64,000 nt of DNA from Methylobacterium radiotolerans JCM 2831 (GCF_000019725.1 NC_010505.1:3599001-3663000); one strand, 5' to 3'; positions 33,721 to 44,640 are shown, numbered from the stretch's first letter. Made by a program: numbers and translations. The notes: generated by a model from the letters alone, not told the origin.

Positions 33721-33997
33721 TGCGCCACCCCGGGGCCGTCCTGGGCGGCACCCGCCGCGCCTGCCCCGACGCCCCGACGCGCACGGCCTCATGGCACCGG
33801 CCCTGCTGGCGCTGCTGAACGCGCGCGCCGGCCGCTTCCCGCCGCGCCGAGCCCCCACGGCCAGCGCCCGGCGCATTGCCGTTTTTTAATCCTTCGGTCA
33901 TGCGACCAAATGATGGCTGATCTATTATCTGAACACGGAATGAATGAGGCCAATGCAGATGAAGGCCTTATCTCCGGCACCAGAGGGAGATATTATC

Positions 33998-34795
33998 ATG
34001 TCCTATCGCAAATCTATGGCTGCGGCTCTCGTGCTCACCACAATCCTCGGTGGAACTGCCTACGCGGCGGAGCAGGCCGTCCAGAACAACGGCACGCAGA
34101 TCAGCGCGAGCCAGGCGGCGGTCGACAAGGATGTCGGCAAGCTCTCGAAGGACGGCGCGCAGGGCTTCAGAGATCTTCAGCTCACCCGGCTCGCGATCTT
34201 CGAGGCCAACCCGAGTCAGGCCAAGGACATGATCGCCAAGGCGCAGGCCGCCTTCGCGAAGGCCAAGACCGACGACGCGGTGTTCACCAAGGCCGAGGCC
34301 GATCTCAAGTCGCCCGCCGACATGGCCGCCCACAAGGCGACCGCGCCAAGCGACAAGACCGACGCCAAGGCTGATACCAAGGCGGCCTCCAAGGAGCAGG
34401 TGGCCTGGGTTCCGGTCGACGCGCAGCTGACCCTCGGCGACGACTTCGTGGCCACGCCCGCCAAGGCCTCCGCGGTGACCGAGGCGAACAAGAACCTCGC
34501 CCAGGGCGACCAGAAGGGCGCCCTGGAGAAGCTCAAGCTCGCCCACGTCGACGTCAACTTTACCATGGCGGTCCTGCCCCTGAACAAGACCATCACCGAC
34601 GTCGATCAGGCCGCGACGCTGATCAATCAGGGCAAGTATTATGAGGCGAACGCCGCCCTGAAGTCGGCCCAGGACAACATGCGCTTCGACGTGATCGACG
34701 CGATCGCGGTGCCCCAGAAGGCGACCGCCGCCACGGCCGACAAGGGCGCGCCACAGGCCACCGGCACGACCGCGGGCGCCAAGACCAGCAAGTGA
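33998..34795 (+). CDS. YfdX-family exported protein
   Basis: 265-residue protein with a Sec signal (about 1-23, ending AYAAEQ) and a YfdX domain. The family landmarks are VAWVPVDAQLTLGDDF, ANKNLAQGDQKGALEKLKLAHVDVNFTMAVLPLNKT and LINQGKYYEANAALKSAQ. Lys/Ala/Asp-rich low-complexity stretches lie in the middle (about 105-135) and at the end. In enterobacteria YfdX is under EvgA control and tied to acid and antibiotic responses. GAGGGAGA precedes the ATG. AT-rich DNA at 33,880-33,960 probably holds the promoter. Confidence 0.85.
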   Translation: MSYRKSMAAALVLTTILGGTAYAAEQAVQNNGTQISASQAAVDKDVGKLSKDGAQGFRDLQLTRLAIFEANPSQAKDMIAKAQAAFAKAKTDDAVFTKAEADLKSPADMAAHKATAPSDKTDAKADTKAASKEQVAWVPVDAQLTLGDDFVATPAKASAVTEANKNLAQGDQKGALEKLKLAHVDVNFTMAVLPLNKTITDVDQAATLINQGKYYEANAALKSAQDNMRFDVIDAIAVPQKATAATADKGAPQATGTTAGAKTSK

Positions 34796-34810
34796 CCGAC
34801 CGCCGAGGAC

Positions 34811-34840
34811 GGCCGCGCCCGACGGATCTCGGGCGCGGCC
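34811..34840 (+). terminator. Strong hairpin after the YfdX gene
   Basis: A perfect 12-bp stem (GGCCGCGCCCGA / TCGGGCGCGGCC) with loop CGGATC, 15 bases past the stop. There is no T-tract. It probably ends or attenuates the YfdX transcript before the next gene. Confidence 0.55.
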
Positions 34841-34867
34841 CGGTCGGCGCGCACAAGGGAGGGCTCC

Positions 34868-35221
34868 GTGCGGCGATTCTGGATCTCGACCATCCTGGGA
34901 CTCGAGCTGCTCCTCGGCGGAACCCCGGCGGCCTCCGCCCGGACGGCGGGCGTTCCGCACTTCAACATCCGGGCGATCTGCGCGCCGGAGCACCGGGCGG
35001 GATCCAACGCCGTCGATCGGGCGAGCTACCGGGGTTGCCTGTCCGACGAGGCCGCCGCGCGGCGCACCCTGATCAAGCGCTGGCCGACGTTCGACGTGGC
35101 GGAGCGCCGGACCTGCGCTGCGGAGAGCCAGATCGGCGGCGCCCCCTCCTACGTGGCGATGCTGACCTGCGTGCAGCTCGGGAGCGACGCCCTGCCGATC
35201 AACCCGTCGGGTCCGCCGTGA
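34868..35221 (+). CDS. Small secreted protein with four cysteines
   Basis: 117-residue protein starting at GTG with GGGAGGG 6 bases upstream. A Sec signal peptide (about 1-24, ending ASAR) is followed by a mature part with cysteines in AICAPE, RGCLSDEAA, RTCAAES and LTCVQLG, likely two disulfides. The spacing suggests a compact periplasmic domain that I cannot assign to a family. It lies between the YfdX gene and another small secreted gene. Confidence 0.65.
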   Translation: MRRFWISTILGLELLLGGTPAASARTAGVPHFNIRAICAPEHRAGSNAVDRASYRGCLSDEAAARRTLIKRWPTFDVAERRTCAAESQIGGAPSYVAMLTCVQLGSDALPINPSGPP

Positions 35222-35274
35222 GACGGCACCATCCACGCGGCAGACCGGATCGCACGTCCGTGATCCGCGCAAGT

Positions 35275-35300
35275 GGAACCGGCGATATCTCCAAGACGTC
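35275..35300 (+). promoter_or_regulatory. Possible EcfG-type (general stress) promoter
   Basis: GGAAC, 17 bases, CGTC, ending 30 bases before the 35,331 gene. The alphaproteobacterial EcfG consensus is GGAAC-N16/17-CGTT, so one base differs. About one such match in the window is expected by chance. Confidence 0.35.
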
Positions 35301-35330
35301 TCGCACTGTCAATTGAATGGAGGAGGCATC

Positions 35331-35534
35331 ATGTTCCAGACTACGGCGCGCGCTGCACTTTGCCTGGCCTGTCTCTGGTCGGTCACGCCGGCCCTGGCGG
35401 CCCCGAAGGAGTTGCCCCAGGGCAAGCGCGACGAGATGTCGATGAAGGACACCAAGCACGAGGTGGTGATGCAGCGGAAGGAGAATAAGGAAGCCAACAA
35501 GAACGTCGACAGCCTCATCACGAACCGCAAGTGA
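35331..35534 (+). CDS. Small secreted lysine-rich protein
   Basis: 67-residue protein with a clear signal peptide (about 1-24, ending ALAAP). The mature part of about 43 residues is very charged (KRDEMSMKDTKHEVVMQRK), probably helical or disordered. A strong GGAGG lies 8 bases ahead of the ATG. Too small to assign. It resembles stress-induced small periplasmic proteins in composition, and a possible EcfG promoter lies just upstream. Confidence 0.65.
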   Translation: MFQTTARAALCLACLWSVTPALAAPKELPQGKRDEMSMKDTKHEVVMQRKENKEANKNVDSLITNRK

Positions 35535-35606
35535 GCGGGCGCGCCCACGCCGACGACTGACTGTCTTTCTGTCCGAGAGGAGCACCGGACGCGGCGCACC
35601 TCTCCT

Positions 35607-35635
35607 GGCGGTCCCGGGCCTGGCCCGGGATCGCC
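35607..35635 (+). terminator. Strong hairpin terminator
   Basis: A 13-bp stem (GGCGGTCCCGGGC / GCCCGGGATCGCC, one G-U pair) with a 3-base loop, 72 bases after the small secreted gene and ahead of the kinase operon. No T-tract. Confidence 0.55.
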
Positions 35636-35776
35636 CGCGCGCGGTGCTCCGTCATCGCGATCCTGCGCGCCGTCCTCGCGTCGTCGAGTGGTCACGGGGC
35701 CGGGCCTTGGCGTAGGAACGGGGTCCGGGCGCGACGCCGCCGCAGGAGCCAGCGCCATGCCGGGTCGGACACCGCC

Positions 35777-37240
35777 GTGACGGCCTACAGCCTGCGCGCC
35801 CGGCTGCTCGCGCTCTGGGTCCTGCTGCTCGCCTCCGCGGCCGCGACCGCCTACCTGATGCTCGGCGTCTACGACCAGTCGACGGGTGTCCAGGTGGCGC
35901 AGGCCGACCTCGCGGTCGGGCGGGCCTGCCGCGAGATCATCGACCGGTACGCCGCCCTGGTCCGGGCCCGCGGCAAGGGTAGCGCAGAGGCCGACCTGGT
36001 CGGCACCCTGTCGACCGCGCTGGCGCGCTTCCCGGGCCTCGAGGGCGGGATCTGGAGCGCCGCCCGCGGATCCGTGGCCTACGCCTATCCGACCTACGAG
36101 GGATCCGGGCCGAAGACCGACTTTCCGGCGGCCGAGCGCGACGCCATCGCGGCGCTGAACGCGCAGGCGCTGCGGGTCGACCACGCGATCTCGGAGCGCC
36201 GGCCGAGCCGGACCCAGGTCCTGATGCTCCAGGCCTGTCCCCTTCACGGGCCGGAGGCCGGCCTGACCGCGTGGTCGATGACGCGCGCGCACGTCAACGA
36301 CGGCCCCACCTACACGCGCTTCCTCGCGGGCCTCGGCTTCCTGGCCGTGACGGTGCTCGGATCGGCCGCGTTCCTGAGCTGGTTCCTGTACGGGTTCTCA
36401 GGGCGGATCGCCCGGCTGGAGGCCGCGCTCGCCGCGCCGCGCCCGGACGGCCAGGATCTGCCCCATCTCGACCGCACCGGCGAGCGCGAACTCGACCGGC
36501 TGGTGGACGCCCTGAACGCCGCCGGCGGGCGGCTGCGGGAGGCTCAGGCGCGCATCGTGGCGACCGAGCGACTGGCCGCCGTCGGCCGGCTGGCGGCGAG
36601 CGTCGCCCACGAGATCCGCAATCCCATCGCGGCGATGCGCCTGAAAGCCGAGAACGCCCTGGTCAGCGGCGATCCCCACCGGACCGCCGCCGCCCTCGAG
36701 GCGGTGCTCGGCCAGATCGCCCGGGTCGACACGCTGCTGCGCGACCTCCTCAACCTGACCCAGGCGCGGCCGCTCAACCGGATGCCCACGCCGGTAGAGC
36801 CGCTCCTGGCCGAGTGCGCGCACCTGCACGAGGAGCTGGCGAGCGCGCGGTCGGTCCGGATCGCGGTCGCCGCCGACGGGCTGCCCGCCACGGACCATCC
36901 GCATCTCGACCGGGCGCAGATCGCCCGGGCCGTCGACAACCTGCTGCTGAACGCCCTGCAGCACGCGCCGCCGGGCGGCCGGATCCGCCTCGGTGCCGAG
37001 CGGGCGACGGTCGACGGCGCGCTGCGGCTGCGCCTCAGCGTCGCCGATACCGGCGCCGGCGTCGATCCGGTGATCCGCGCCGGCCTGTTCGAGCCGTTCG
37101 TCACCGGCCGGCCCGACGGGACCGGCCTCGGGCTCGCGATCGTGCGCGAGATCGCCCTGGCCCATCGGGGCGAGGCGAGGCTGGTCGAGGGCGCTCCGGA
37201 GACCACCTTTGTCCTGGACCTGCCATGGCAACCATCCTGA
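35777..37240 (+). CDS. NtrB-like membrane sensor histidine kinase
   Basis: 487-residue kinase. The first membrane span (about 9-31) and second span (about 183-206) enclose a periplasmic sensor of about 150 residues. HAMP-like linker (207-262), then HisKA with His278 in SVAHEIRNPIAAMRL. The HATPase carries the N-box DNLLLNALQHAPPGG, G1 DTGAGVDP and G2 GTGLGLAIVREIA. It starts with GTG at 35777. The 3' end overlaps the regulator gene by 16 bases, so they form one two-component system. The signal is unknown. Confidence 0.9.
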   Translation: MTAYSLRARLLALWVLLLASAAATAYLMLGVYDQSTGVQVAQADLAVGRACREIIDRYAALVRARGKGSAEADLVGTLSTALARFPGLEGGIWSAARGSVAYAYPTYEGSGPKTDFPAAERDAIAALNAQALRVDHAISERRPSRTQVLMLQACPLHGPEAGLTAWSMTRAHVNDGPTYTRFLAGLGFLAVTVLGSAAFLSWFLYGFSGRIARLEAALAAPRPDGQDLPHLDRTGERELDRLVDALNAAGGRLREAQARIVATERLAAVGRLAASVAHEIRNPIAAMRLKAENALVSGDPHRTAAALEAVLGQIARVDTLLRDLLNLTQARPLNRMPTPVEPLLAECAHLHEELASARSVRIAVAADGLPATDHPHLDRAQIARAVDNLLLNALQHAPPGGRIRLGAERATVDGALRLRLSVADTGAGVDPVIRAGLFEPFVTGRPDGTGLGLAIVREIALAHRGEARLVEGAPETTFVLDLPWQPS

Positions 37241-38625
37241 TCGTCGACGACGACAGAGCCCTGCGCGACGGGCTCGCCGAGACGGTGACCGATCTCGGGC
37301 ACACCGCGCTCCCGGTCGCCTCCGGCTCGGAGGCCCTGGCGCGGCTGGCCGAGGGTCCGGTGGCGGCGGTGCTCCTCGACCTGCGCATGCCCGGCGCCCT
37401 CGACGGCATGGCCACGCTCGAGCGGATCCGCGCCCTGCCGGAGCCGCCCCCCGTGACGGTGCTGACGGCCTTCGCGAGCCCGGCCAACACCATCGAGGCG
37501 ATGCGCCTGGGGGCGCACGACCACCTGACCAAGCCGATCGGCCGGGCCGATCTCGCCGCCGCCCTCGACGCGATGCTGCGCGACGCCCGCTGCGATCCCG
37601 GCAGCGCCGCCCCGCCGCCGGGCCACCCGGTCCTGATCGGGTCGAGCGCGGGCATGCGGAAGGTCCAGAAGACCATCGGCCTCGTCGCCGACAGCGCCTC
37701 CACGATCCTGATCCAGGGCGAGACCGGCACCGGCAAGGAGGAGGTCGCCCGGGCCCTCCACGCCTTCTCGCGGCGCCGCGCGCGGCCGTTCATCCCGGTG
37801 AACTGCGCGGCGATCCCCGCCGACGCGCTGGAGAGCGAGCTCTTCGGCCATGTCCGGGGCGCCTTCGCCGGGGCGGCCTCGGACCGCGCCGGCGCCTTCC
37901 ACGAGGCCGAGGGCGGCACCCTGTTCCTGGACGAGATCGGCGACATGCCGGCGGCGATGCAGGCCAAGATCCTGCGGGTGATCCAGGACTGCGTCGTCAC
38001 CCCGCTGGGTGGCCGGTCCGCCCGGGTCGATGTCCGGCTCGTGGCGGCGACGCATCGCGACCTGCCGGCGCTGGTCGCCGAGGGCACGTTCCGCGCCGAC
38101 CTGTACTACCGGCTGAACGTCGTGCCGATCGCCCTGCCGCCCCTGCGCGAGCGGCTGGCCGACATCGTGCCGCTCGCCGAGCACTTCCTGGCCCCCTCCG
38201 GCAAGCGCCTGAGCGGCGGTGCCGCCTCGCGCCTGCTCGCCTACGAGTGGCCCGGCAACGTCCGCGAGCTGCGCAACGTCGTGGAGCGGGCCGCCGTGCT
38301 GGTGCGCGGCGGCGTGATCGCGGCCGAGGCCATCGATCTGCCGGCCGCGCGGCCCGAGCGGCGCGGCGACGACGCGGTGACGGACGGGCTCGCCGGCGAC
38401 CTGCCGGGCGCCGTGGCCCACCTGGAGCGGACCCTGATCGCCGCCGCGCTCCGCGAGGCCGACGGCAACCGCGCCCGGGCCGCCCGCCGGCTCGGCATCC
38501 AGCGGCAGCTCCTCTACGCCAAGATCGAGCGCTACGGCCTCGCCGCGCCGGGGATCGATCTGTCGGAAGAGACGACAGATGCTGTCGGAAATCCCGACGC
38601 TTCGGCGGGCACCGACCCGGCCTGA
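37225..38625 (+). CDS. NtrC-family response regulator with altered GAFTGA loop
   Basis: 466-residue sigma-54-type activator. The receiver has Asp52 as phosphosite and Lys103. The AAA+ domain has Walker A GETGTGKE (165-172), Walker B GGTLFLDEIGD and the arginine-finger segment FRADLYYRLNVVPI. A Fis-type helix-turn-helix follows (about 413-438). The sigma-54 contact loop, normally GAFTGA, reads GAFAGA at 212-217. Loss of the Thr usually weakens or ends sigma-54 activation, so it may act differently. It overlaps the kinase gene by 16 bases. No target promoter is certain. Confidence 0.9.
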   Translation: MATILIVDDDRALRDGLAETVTDLGHTALPVASGSEALARLAEGPVAAVLLDLRMPGALDGMATLERIRALPEPPPVTVLTAFASPANTIEAMRLGAHDHLTKPIGRADLAAALDAMLRDARCDPGSAAPPPGHPVLIGSSAGMRKVQKTIGLVADSASTILIQGETGTGKEEVARALHAFSRRRARPFIPVNCAAIPADALESELFGHVRGAFAGAASDRAGAFHEAEGGTLFLDEIGDMPAAMQAKILRVIQDCVVTPLGGRSARVDVRLVAATHRDLPALVAEGTFRADLYYRLNVVPIALPPLRERLADIVPLAEHFLAPSGKRLSGGAASRLLAYEWPGNVRELRNVVERAAVLVRGGVIAAEAIDLPAARPERRGDDAVTDGLAGDLPGAVAHLERTLIAAALREADGNRARAARRLGIQRQLLYAKIERYGLAAPGIDLSEETTDAVGNPDASAGTDPA

Positions 38626-38772
38626 GGCCCATCGGGCCGGAGAATCGTTCACATCCCGCGTGAGGTCCCGGCGGCGCGGGAACCGATGGCGCGCGCGGGC
38701 GTCGAGCCCCGCGTGCGACGGCGCGGCCCGGATCGGAGCCGCGCCGTCCGTCGGTCGGGGGATCGCGGCAGG

Positions 38773-40092
38773 ATGAACAGCATCGAGACGGGCGCCCGCG
38801 GCGCCGGCAGCCGGACGCCCTCGGCCAAGGCCCTGCGCGGCCTCGACGCGCTCAACTTCTTCCTGGCCGACGTGCGCGACGGCCTCGGCCCCTACCTCGC
38901 CATCTACCTGATCGCCGTGCGCGGCCCGGACCAGGGCTGGAACGAGGCCACGACCGGCCTCGTGATGACGATCGCGGGCATTCTCGGCCTCGTGGCGCAG
39001 ACGCCCGCCGGCGCGCTGATCGACGCCACCAACCACAAGCGCGCGGTGGTGATCGGCGGCGCCATCGCGGTGACGGCCAGCTGCCTCGTCCTGCCGTTCA
39101 TCACGAACTTCTACCTCGTCACCGCCACCCAATCGATCGCCCACGTCGCCGGGACGATCTTCCCGCCGGCGCTGGCCGCGATCACGCTGGGCCTCGTCGG
39201 GCCGAAGATGTTCGCCAAGCGGATCGGCCGGAACGAGGGCTTCAACCACGCCGGCAACGCGGTCTCGGCCGCCGTAGCGGGCGGACTCGCCTACTTCTTC
39301 GGACCGGTGGTGGTGTTCTGGCTCATGGGCATCCTGGCGGCGCTGTCGATCGGCGCCATGCTGATGGTGCCGGCCGACGCCATCGACAACGACCTCGCCC
39401 GGGGCATGACCGAGGACGAGGAGCAGGCGCAGGAGAAGCCCTCCGGCCTCGCCACCCTGCTGCAGAACCGGGCGCTCCTGATCTTCGCGGTGCTCTGCGC
39501 GATCTTCCACCTCGCCAACGCGGCGATGCTGACCTCGGTGGGCCAGCTCCTGACGCACGTCTCGGGCAAGGACCACGCGACCTCGCTGATCGCGGTCTGC
39601 ATCGTGGCGGCGCAGTGCGTGATGGTGCCGGTGGCGATCTTCGTGGGCGCGAAGGCCGACGTGATCGGCCGCAAGCCGATCTTCCTCACCGCCTTCGGCA
39701 TCCTGGCGCTGCGCGGCGTCCTCTACACGCTGTCGGACAACCCGTTCTGGCTGGTGGGCGTCCAGCTCCTCGACGGAATCGGCGCCGGCGTCTACGGTGC
39801 GCTGTTCCCGATCGTGGTCGCGGACCTGACCCGCGGCGGCGGCCGGTTCAACGCGGCCCAGGGCGCCGTGGCGACGGCCCAGGGCATCGGCGCCTCCCTG
39901 AGCGCGACGCTCGCCGGCGTGATCATCGTGTCGGCGGGCTACGCCACCGCCTTCCTGGCGCTGGCGGCGATCGCGGCGCTCGGCTTCGTCCTCTACCTCG
40001 CGCTGATGCCCGAGACCCGCGACGCGGAGCGCGCGGGCAGCGAGCCCGAGAGCGGCGCCGGCATGCCGCCGGCCGTGCCGGCGAGCGCCTGA
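38773..40092 (+). CDS. MFS transporter
   Basis: 439-residue 12-helix major facilitator with a short polar N-terminus (FFLADVRDGLGPYLAIYL begins helix 1). The helix 2-3 loop is AGALIDATNHKRAVVIGG, and a long acidic central loop lies near residues 205-225 (GMTEDEEQAQEKPSG). The start ATG at 38773 is preferred over an upstream GTG-type extension. Family members of this group are uncharacterised exporters. It converges on the small gene at 40,121. Confidence 0.85.
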   Translation: MNSIETGARGAGSRTPSAKALRGLDALNFFLADVRDGLGPYLAIYLIAVRGPDQGWNEATTGLVMTIAGILGLVAQTPAGALIDATNHKRAVVIGGAIAVTASCLVLPFITNFYLVTATQSIAHVAGTIFPPALAAITLGLVGPKMFAKRIGRNEGFNHAGNAVSAAVAGGLAYFFGPVVVFWLMGILAALSIGAMLMVPADAIDNDLARGMTEDEEQAQEKPSGLATLLQNRALLIFAVLCAIFHLANAAMLTSVGQLLTHVSGKDHATSLIAVCIVAAQCVMVPVAIFVGAKADVIGRKPIFLTAFGILALRGVLYTLSDNPFWLVGVQLLDGIGAGVYGALFPIVVADLTRGGGRFNAAQGAVATAQGIGASLSATLAGVIIVSAGYATAFLALAAIAALGFVLYLALMPETRDAERAGSEPESGAGMPPAVPASA

Positions 40093-40120
40093 GCGCCGCG
40101 ATCGGATATTGAGGCCGCGC

Positions 40121-40363
40121 TCAGGACGCGGCGGCCAGCTCCGGCGCGGCCTGACTCGGCACGACTTCACCCGCCACGACTTCACCCGGCACGGTCGCCT
40201 CCGGCGGGGCCTTCCGCGAGACGTAGTAGATGTCGACGGCGCGCCAGAACGCCCCCTGCTCCTCCGTCGAGCGGCGCGCGAGGGACGTCTCGAGGATCGA
40301 CATCGCGGCCCGCGCGGGCTCGCTCCGCTCGAGTTCCTCGAGCAGGCCGGCGAGATGCAGCAT
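40121..40363 (-). CDS. Small hypothetical cytosolic protein
   Basis: 80-residue protein beginning MLHLAGLLEELERSEPARAAM. The start at 40361-40363 is fixed by a perfect GGAGGT 8 bases upstream. The first 50 residues look helical and acidic (SLARRSTEEQGAFWRAVDIYYV), and the tail is Pro/Val/Ala-rich. No family recognised. It is read away from the asparaginase gene. Confidence 0.6.
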   Translation of the reverse strand: MLHLAGLLEELERSEPARAAMSILETSLARRSTEEQGAFWRAVDIYYVSRKAPPEATVPGEVVAGEVVPSQAAPELAAAS

Positions 40364-40416
40364 GGGGTCTACCTCCGAGCGGACAGCAACCGCCATCAAC
40401 GCCCGAGCTTGCGTAA

Positions 40417-41655
<1,239 letters not shown>

Positions 41656-42056
41656 GTCCAGGGACGCGCTGCGCCCCTGAGGTTCAACCCCTCGCTGAGG
41701 CAGGCCTCGGAGGAACGCTTCGAGACCTGCCGACGTCGGGCGTCCGCGCAGGAGCGTGGACCCACCGGCTTCGCGAGCGCAGCGAAGCGATCCAGGGTCG
41801 CGCTGCCCTGTGTCACTTCGCTCCGCTCGTCACGACGAGGCCGGCGGCATCGATCGAGGGCGTGAGCGTTCGCTGCCCTGAACTCGGGGTTTCCCGAGCC
41901 GGCGGGCAGACCGCATGGCGTCGCCGGCGCTCGCCCCGGGTTACATCCCGCGGCGCACCCCCTTAGATACCGGCCACCGACGACGCGGCCGCGCGGCCGA
42001 TCCCGACTCGCGGCCCCGGCCGCGCGCCCGTCGGCACCGAGCCTGGAGGAACGAGC
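41656..42056. other. Intergenic spacer with repeat element
   Basis: 401 bases between asparaginase and edd. It holds the repeat at 41,770-41,840 and the edd promoter and ribosome-binding site (GGAGGAAC), but no gene. Confidence 0.45.
41770..41840. repeat. Dispersed inverted-repeat element, copy 2
   Basis: Left arm CGCGAGCGCAGCGAAGCGAT and right arm TTCGCTCCGCTCGTCA about 20 bases apart. Its central CGCGCTGCCCTG is shared with copy 3. Confidence 0.7.
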
Positions 42057-43883
42057 ATGACCGAGCTTCATCCCGAGGTCGCGGCGGTCACCGAGCGCGT
42101 CGTGGCGCGCTCCCGCGAGACCCGGCGCGCCTATCTCGACCTGATCGCCCGCGAGCGCGAGGCGGGGGTCCGGCGCGGCAAGCTCGCCTGCGGCAACCTC
42201 GCCCACGGCTTCGCGGCCTCCGGCGAGGACAAGGCGGCGATCCGCGACGAGCGGACGGTGATGAACATCGGCATCGTCACCGCCTACAACGACATGCTCT
42301 CGGCCCATCAGCCCTACGGGCGCTACCCGGAGCAGATCAAGCTGTTCGCCCGGGAGCGCGGCGCCACCGCGCAGGTCGCGGGCGGTACGCCGGCCATGTG
42401 CGACGGCGTCACCCAGGGCCAGAGCGGCATGGAGCTGTCGCTGTTCTCCCGGGACACGATCGCGCTCTCCACCGCGGTGGCGCTGAGCCACGGCATGTTC
42501 GACGGGGCGGCGCTCCTCGGCATCTGCGACAAGATCGTGCCGGGCCTGCTCATCGGGGCGCTCCGCTTCGGCCACCTGCCGACGATCCTGATCCCGGCCG
42601 GTCCCATGCCCTCGGGCCTCGCCAACAAGGAGAAGCAGCGGATCCGCCAGCTCTACGCCGAGGGCAAGGTCGGCCGGGCGGAACTGCTCGAATCCGAGTC
42701 CGCCTCCTACCACGCGGCCGGGACCTGCACGTTCTACGGCACCGCCAACTCCAACCAGATGATGATGGACATGATGGGCCTGCACATGCCGGGCGCGTCC
42801 TTCATCAATCCGGGCACCAAGCTGCGCCAGGCCGTGACCCGGGCGGCGATCCACCGCCTCACCGAGATCGGCGGCGCCGGCAACGACTACCGCCCCCTCG
42901 GCCTCTGCGTCGACGAGAAGGCGATCGTCAACGCCGCGGTCGGCCTCCTCGCCACGGGCGGCTCGACCAACCACGCGATCCACCTGCCGGCCATCGCGCG
43001 CGCCGCCGGCATCGTGATCGACTGGGAGGATATCGACCGGCTCTCCAGCGCCGTGCCGCTGATCGCCCGCGTCTACCCGAACGGCGCCGGCGACGTGAAC
43101 CACTTCCACGCCGCGGGCGGCATGAGCTTCGTGATGGCGGCGCTGCTCGACGCGGGCCTCCTGCACGACGACATCCTGACCGTGGCGGGCCAGTCGCTGC
43201 GCGACCACGCCCGCGACCCGAAACTCGACGGCGAGGATCTGGTCTTCGAGGACGCGGTGCCGGAGAGCCTGGACGACACGATGCTGCGCCGGCCGGGCAA
43301 CCCGTTCCAGCCCGACGGCGGCATGCGGCTCGTGAAGGGCAATCTCGGCCGGGCGACGTTCAAGACCAGCGCCGTCGAGGAGCACCGCCGCACCATCGAG
43401 GCCCCGGCCCGGGTCTTCTCCGACCAGGACGAGGTGCTGAAGGCGTTCAAGGCCGGGGAGCTGGAGCGCGACGTCGTGGTCGTGGTCCGGTTCCAGGGCC
43501 CGAAGGCGAACGGCATGCCCGAGCTGCACAAGCTGACCCCGCCGCTGGGCGTGCTGCAGGACCGCGGCCACCGGGTCGCCCTGGTGACCGACGGGCGCAT
43601 GTCGGGGGCGTCGGGCAAGGTGCCGGCCGCCATCCACCTGAGCCCCGAGGCGCTCGGCGGCGGCCCGATCGGGCGGATCCGCGACGGCGACATCGTCCGC
43701 CTCAGCGCCGCCGACGGGCTGCTGCAGGTTCTGGTCGACGACGCGGAATTCGCGGCGCGCCCCGAGGCCGAGGCGCCGGAGGCCGCGCAGGGCACCGGGC
43801 GGGAGCTGTTCGCGTTCATGCGCCAGGGGGCCGACACGGCGGAGCGGGGCGCCTCGGCGATGCTCGCCGCCGCCGGCCTCTGA
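42057..43883 (+). CDS. edd: 6-phosphogluconate dehydratase
   Basis: 608-residue [4Fe-4S] dehydratase of the Entner-Doudoroff pathway, converting 6-phosphogluconate to KDPG. Cluster and active-site motifs are [29 protein letters not shown] and [34 protein letters not shown] marks the C-terminal domain. The length and motifs match Edd rather than IlvD. GGAGGAAC lies just upstream of the ATG. The aldolase eda follows by 22 bases. Confidence 0.95.
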   Translation: MTELHPEVAAVTERVVARSRETRRAYLDLIAREREAGVRRGKLACGNLAHGFAASGEDKAAIRDERTVMNIGIVTAYNDMLSAHQPYGRYPEQIKLFARERGATAQVAGGTPAMCDGVTQGQSGMELSLFSRDTIALSTAVALSHGMFDGAALLGICDKIVPGLLIGALRFGHLPTILIPAGPMPSGLANKEKQRIRQLYAEGKVGRAELLESESASYHAAGTCTFYGTANSNQMMMDMMGLHMPGASFINPGTKLRQAVTRAAIHRLTEIGGAGNDYRPLGLCVDEKAIVNAAVGLLATGGSTNHAIHLPAIARAAGIVIDWEDIDRLSSAVPLIARVYPNGAGDVNHFHAAGGMSFVMAALLDAGLLHDDILTVAGQSLRDHARDPKLDGEDLVFEDAVPESLDDTMLRRPGNPFQPDGGMRLVKGNLGRATFKTSAVEEHRRTIEAPARVFSDQDEVLKAFKAGELERDVVVVVRFQGPKANGMPELHKLTPPLGVLQDRGHRVALVTDGRMSGASGKVPAAIHLSPEALGGGPIGRIRDGDIVRLSAADGLLQVLVDDAEFAARPEAEAPEAAQGTGRELFAFMRQGADTAERGASAMLAAAGL

Positions 43884-43905
43884 AACCGAGAGGGAGTTGC
43901 CGACC

Positions 43906-44532
43906 ATGAACGATCTGACCAGCATCGACGCGCTGATGCGCTCCGTGCCCGTCATTCCGGTCCTGGTGATCGACGACGCGGCCCAGGCGCGGCCCATCGC
44001 CGAGGCCCTGGTCAAGGGCGGCCTGACCGCCCTGGAGGTCACCCTGCGGACCCCGGCCGCCCTCGACGTCATCCGGGAGATGACGCGGGTCGAGGGCGCG
44101 GTGGTGGGCGCCGGGACGGTGCTCAACCCGCGCGATCTCGAGAAGGCGCTGGCGGCGGGGGCCGAGTTCATCGTCTCGCCGGGCCTCACCGAGCCGCTGA
44201 CCGACGCCGCCAAGGCCAACGGCGTGCCCTACCTGCCCGGCGTGGCCACGGCGGCCGACATCATGCGCGGCCTCGACCACGGCCTCGACCGGTTCAAGTT
44301 CTTCCCGGCCGAGGCCGCGGGCGGGATCAAGGCGCTGAAGGCGCACGCGGCCGTGTTCGGCGCGGTGCGGTTCTGCCCCACGGGCGGGATCACCGAGGCG
44401 ACCGCTCCCGAATGGCTGTCGATCCCGTCCGTGCTCTGCGTCGGCGGCAGCTGGGTGGTGAAGCCCGGCGCCCCCGACCCGGCGGCGATCGAGCGGGCGG
44501 CCCGGGCCGCCGCCGGGTTGCGGACGGCGTAA
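43906..44532 (+). CDS. eda: KDPG/KHG aldolase
   Basis: 208-residue TIM-barrel aldolase that splits KDPG to pyruvate and glyceraldehyde 3-phosphate. Key segments are [12 protein letters not shown] (catalytic Glu), [19 protein letters not shown] and the Schiff-base lysine in [13 protein letters not shown]. The ATG at 43906 is used; an in-frame TTG 9 bases upstream is less likely. With edd it completes the Entner-Doudoroff core, which could also take pyruvate-yielding products of the uronate island. Confidence 0.94.
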   Translation: MNDLTSIDALMRSVPVIPVLVIDDAAQARPIAEALVKGGLTALEVTLRTPAALDVIREMTRVEGAVVGAGTVLNPRDLEKALAAGAEFIVSPGLTEPLTDAAKANGVPYLPGVATAADIMRGLDHGLDRFKFFPAEAAGGIKALKAHAAVFGAVRFCPTGGITEATAPEWLSIPSVLCVGGSWVVKPGAPDPAAIERAARAAAGLRTA

Positions 44533-44550
44533 GCCTCACGACCGAAGCCC

Positions 44551-44640
44551 TTGCGAGCAGAGCGAAAGGTCCGGGGTCGCGCCAAATCTTCGAGATGTCG
44601 CGCTGCCCTGGATCACCTCGCCGCGCTCGCGATGACGGAC
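44551..44640. repeat. Dispersed inverted-repeat element, copy 3
   Basis: Arms TTGCGAGCAGAGCGAAAGGTCC and CACCTCGCCGCGCTCGCGATGA between convergent eda and ABC genes. The left arm is the most diverged of the four copies. Confidence 0.65.

Noticed and set aside
33792..33807. TGGCAC-N5-CTGCT, resembling a sigma-54 promoter upstream of the YfdX gene
   Set aside because: GG-N10-GC spacing is right but the -12 element is weak, the site is about 190 bases from the gene, and such matches are frequent in GC-rich DNA. The nearby NtrC-like regulator also has an altered sigma-54 loop.
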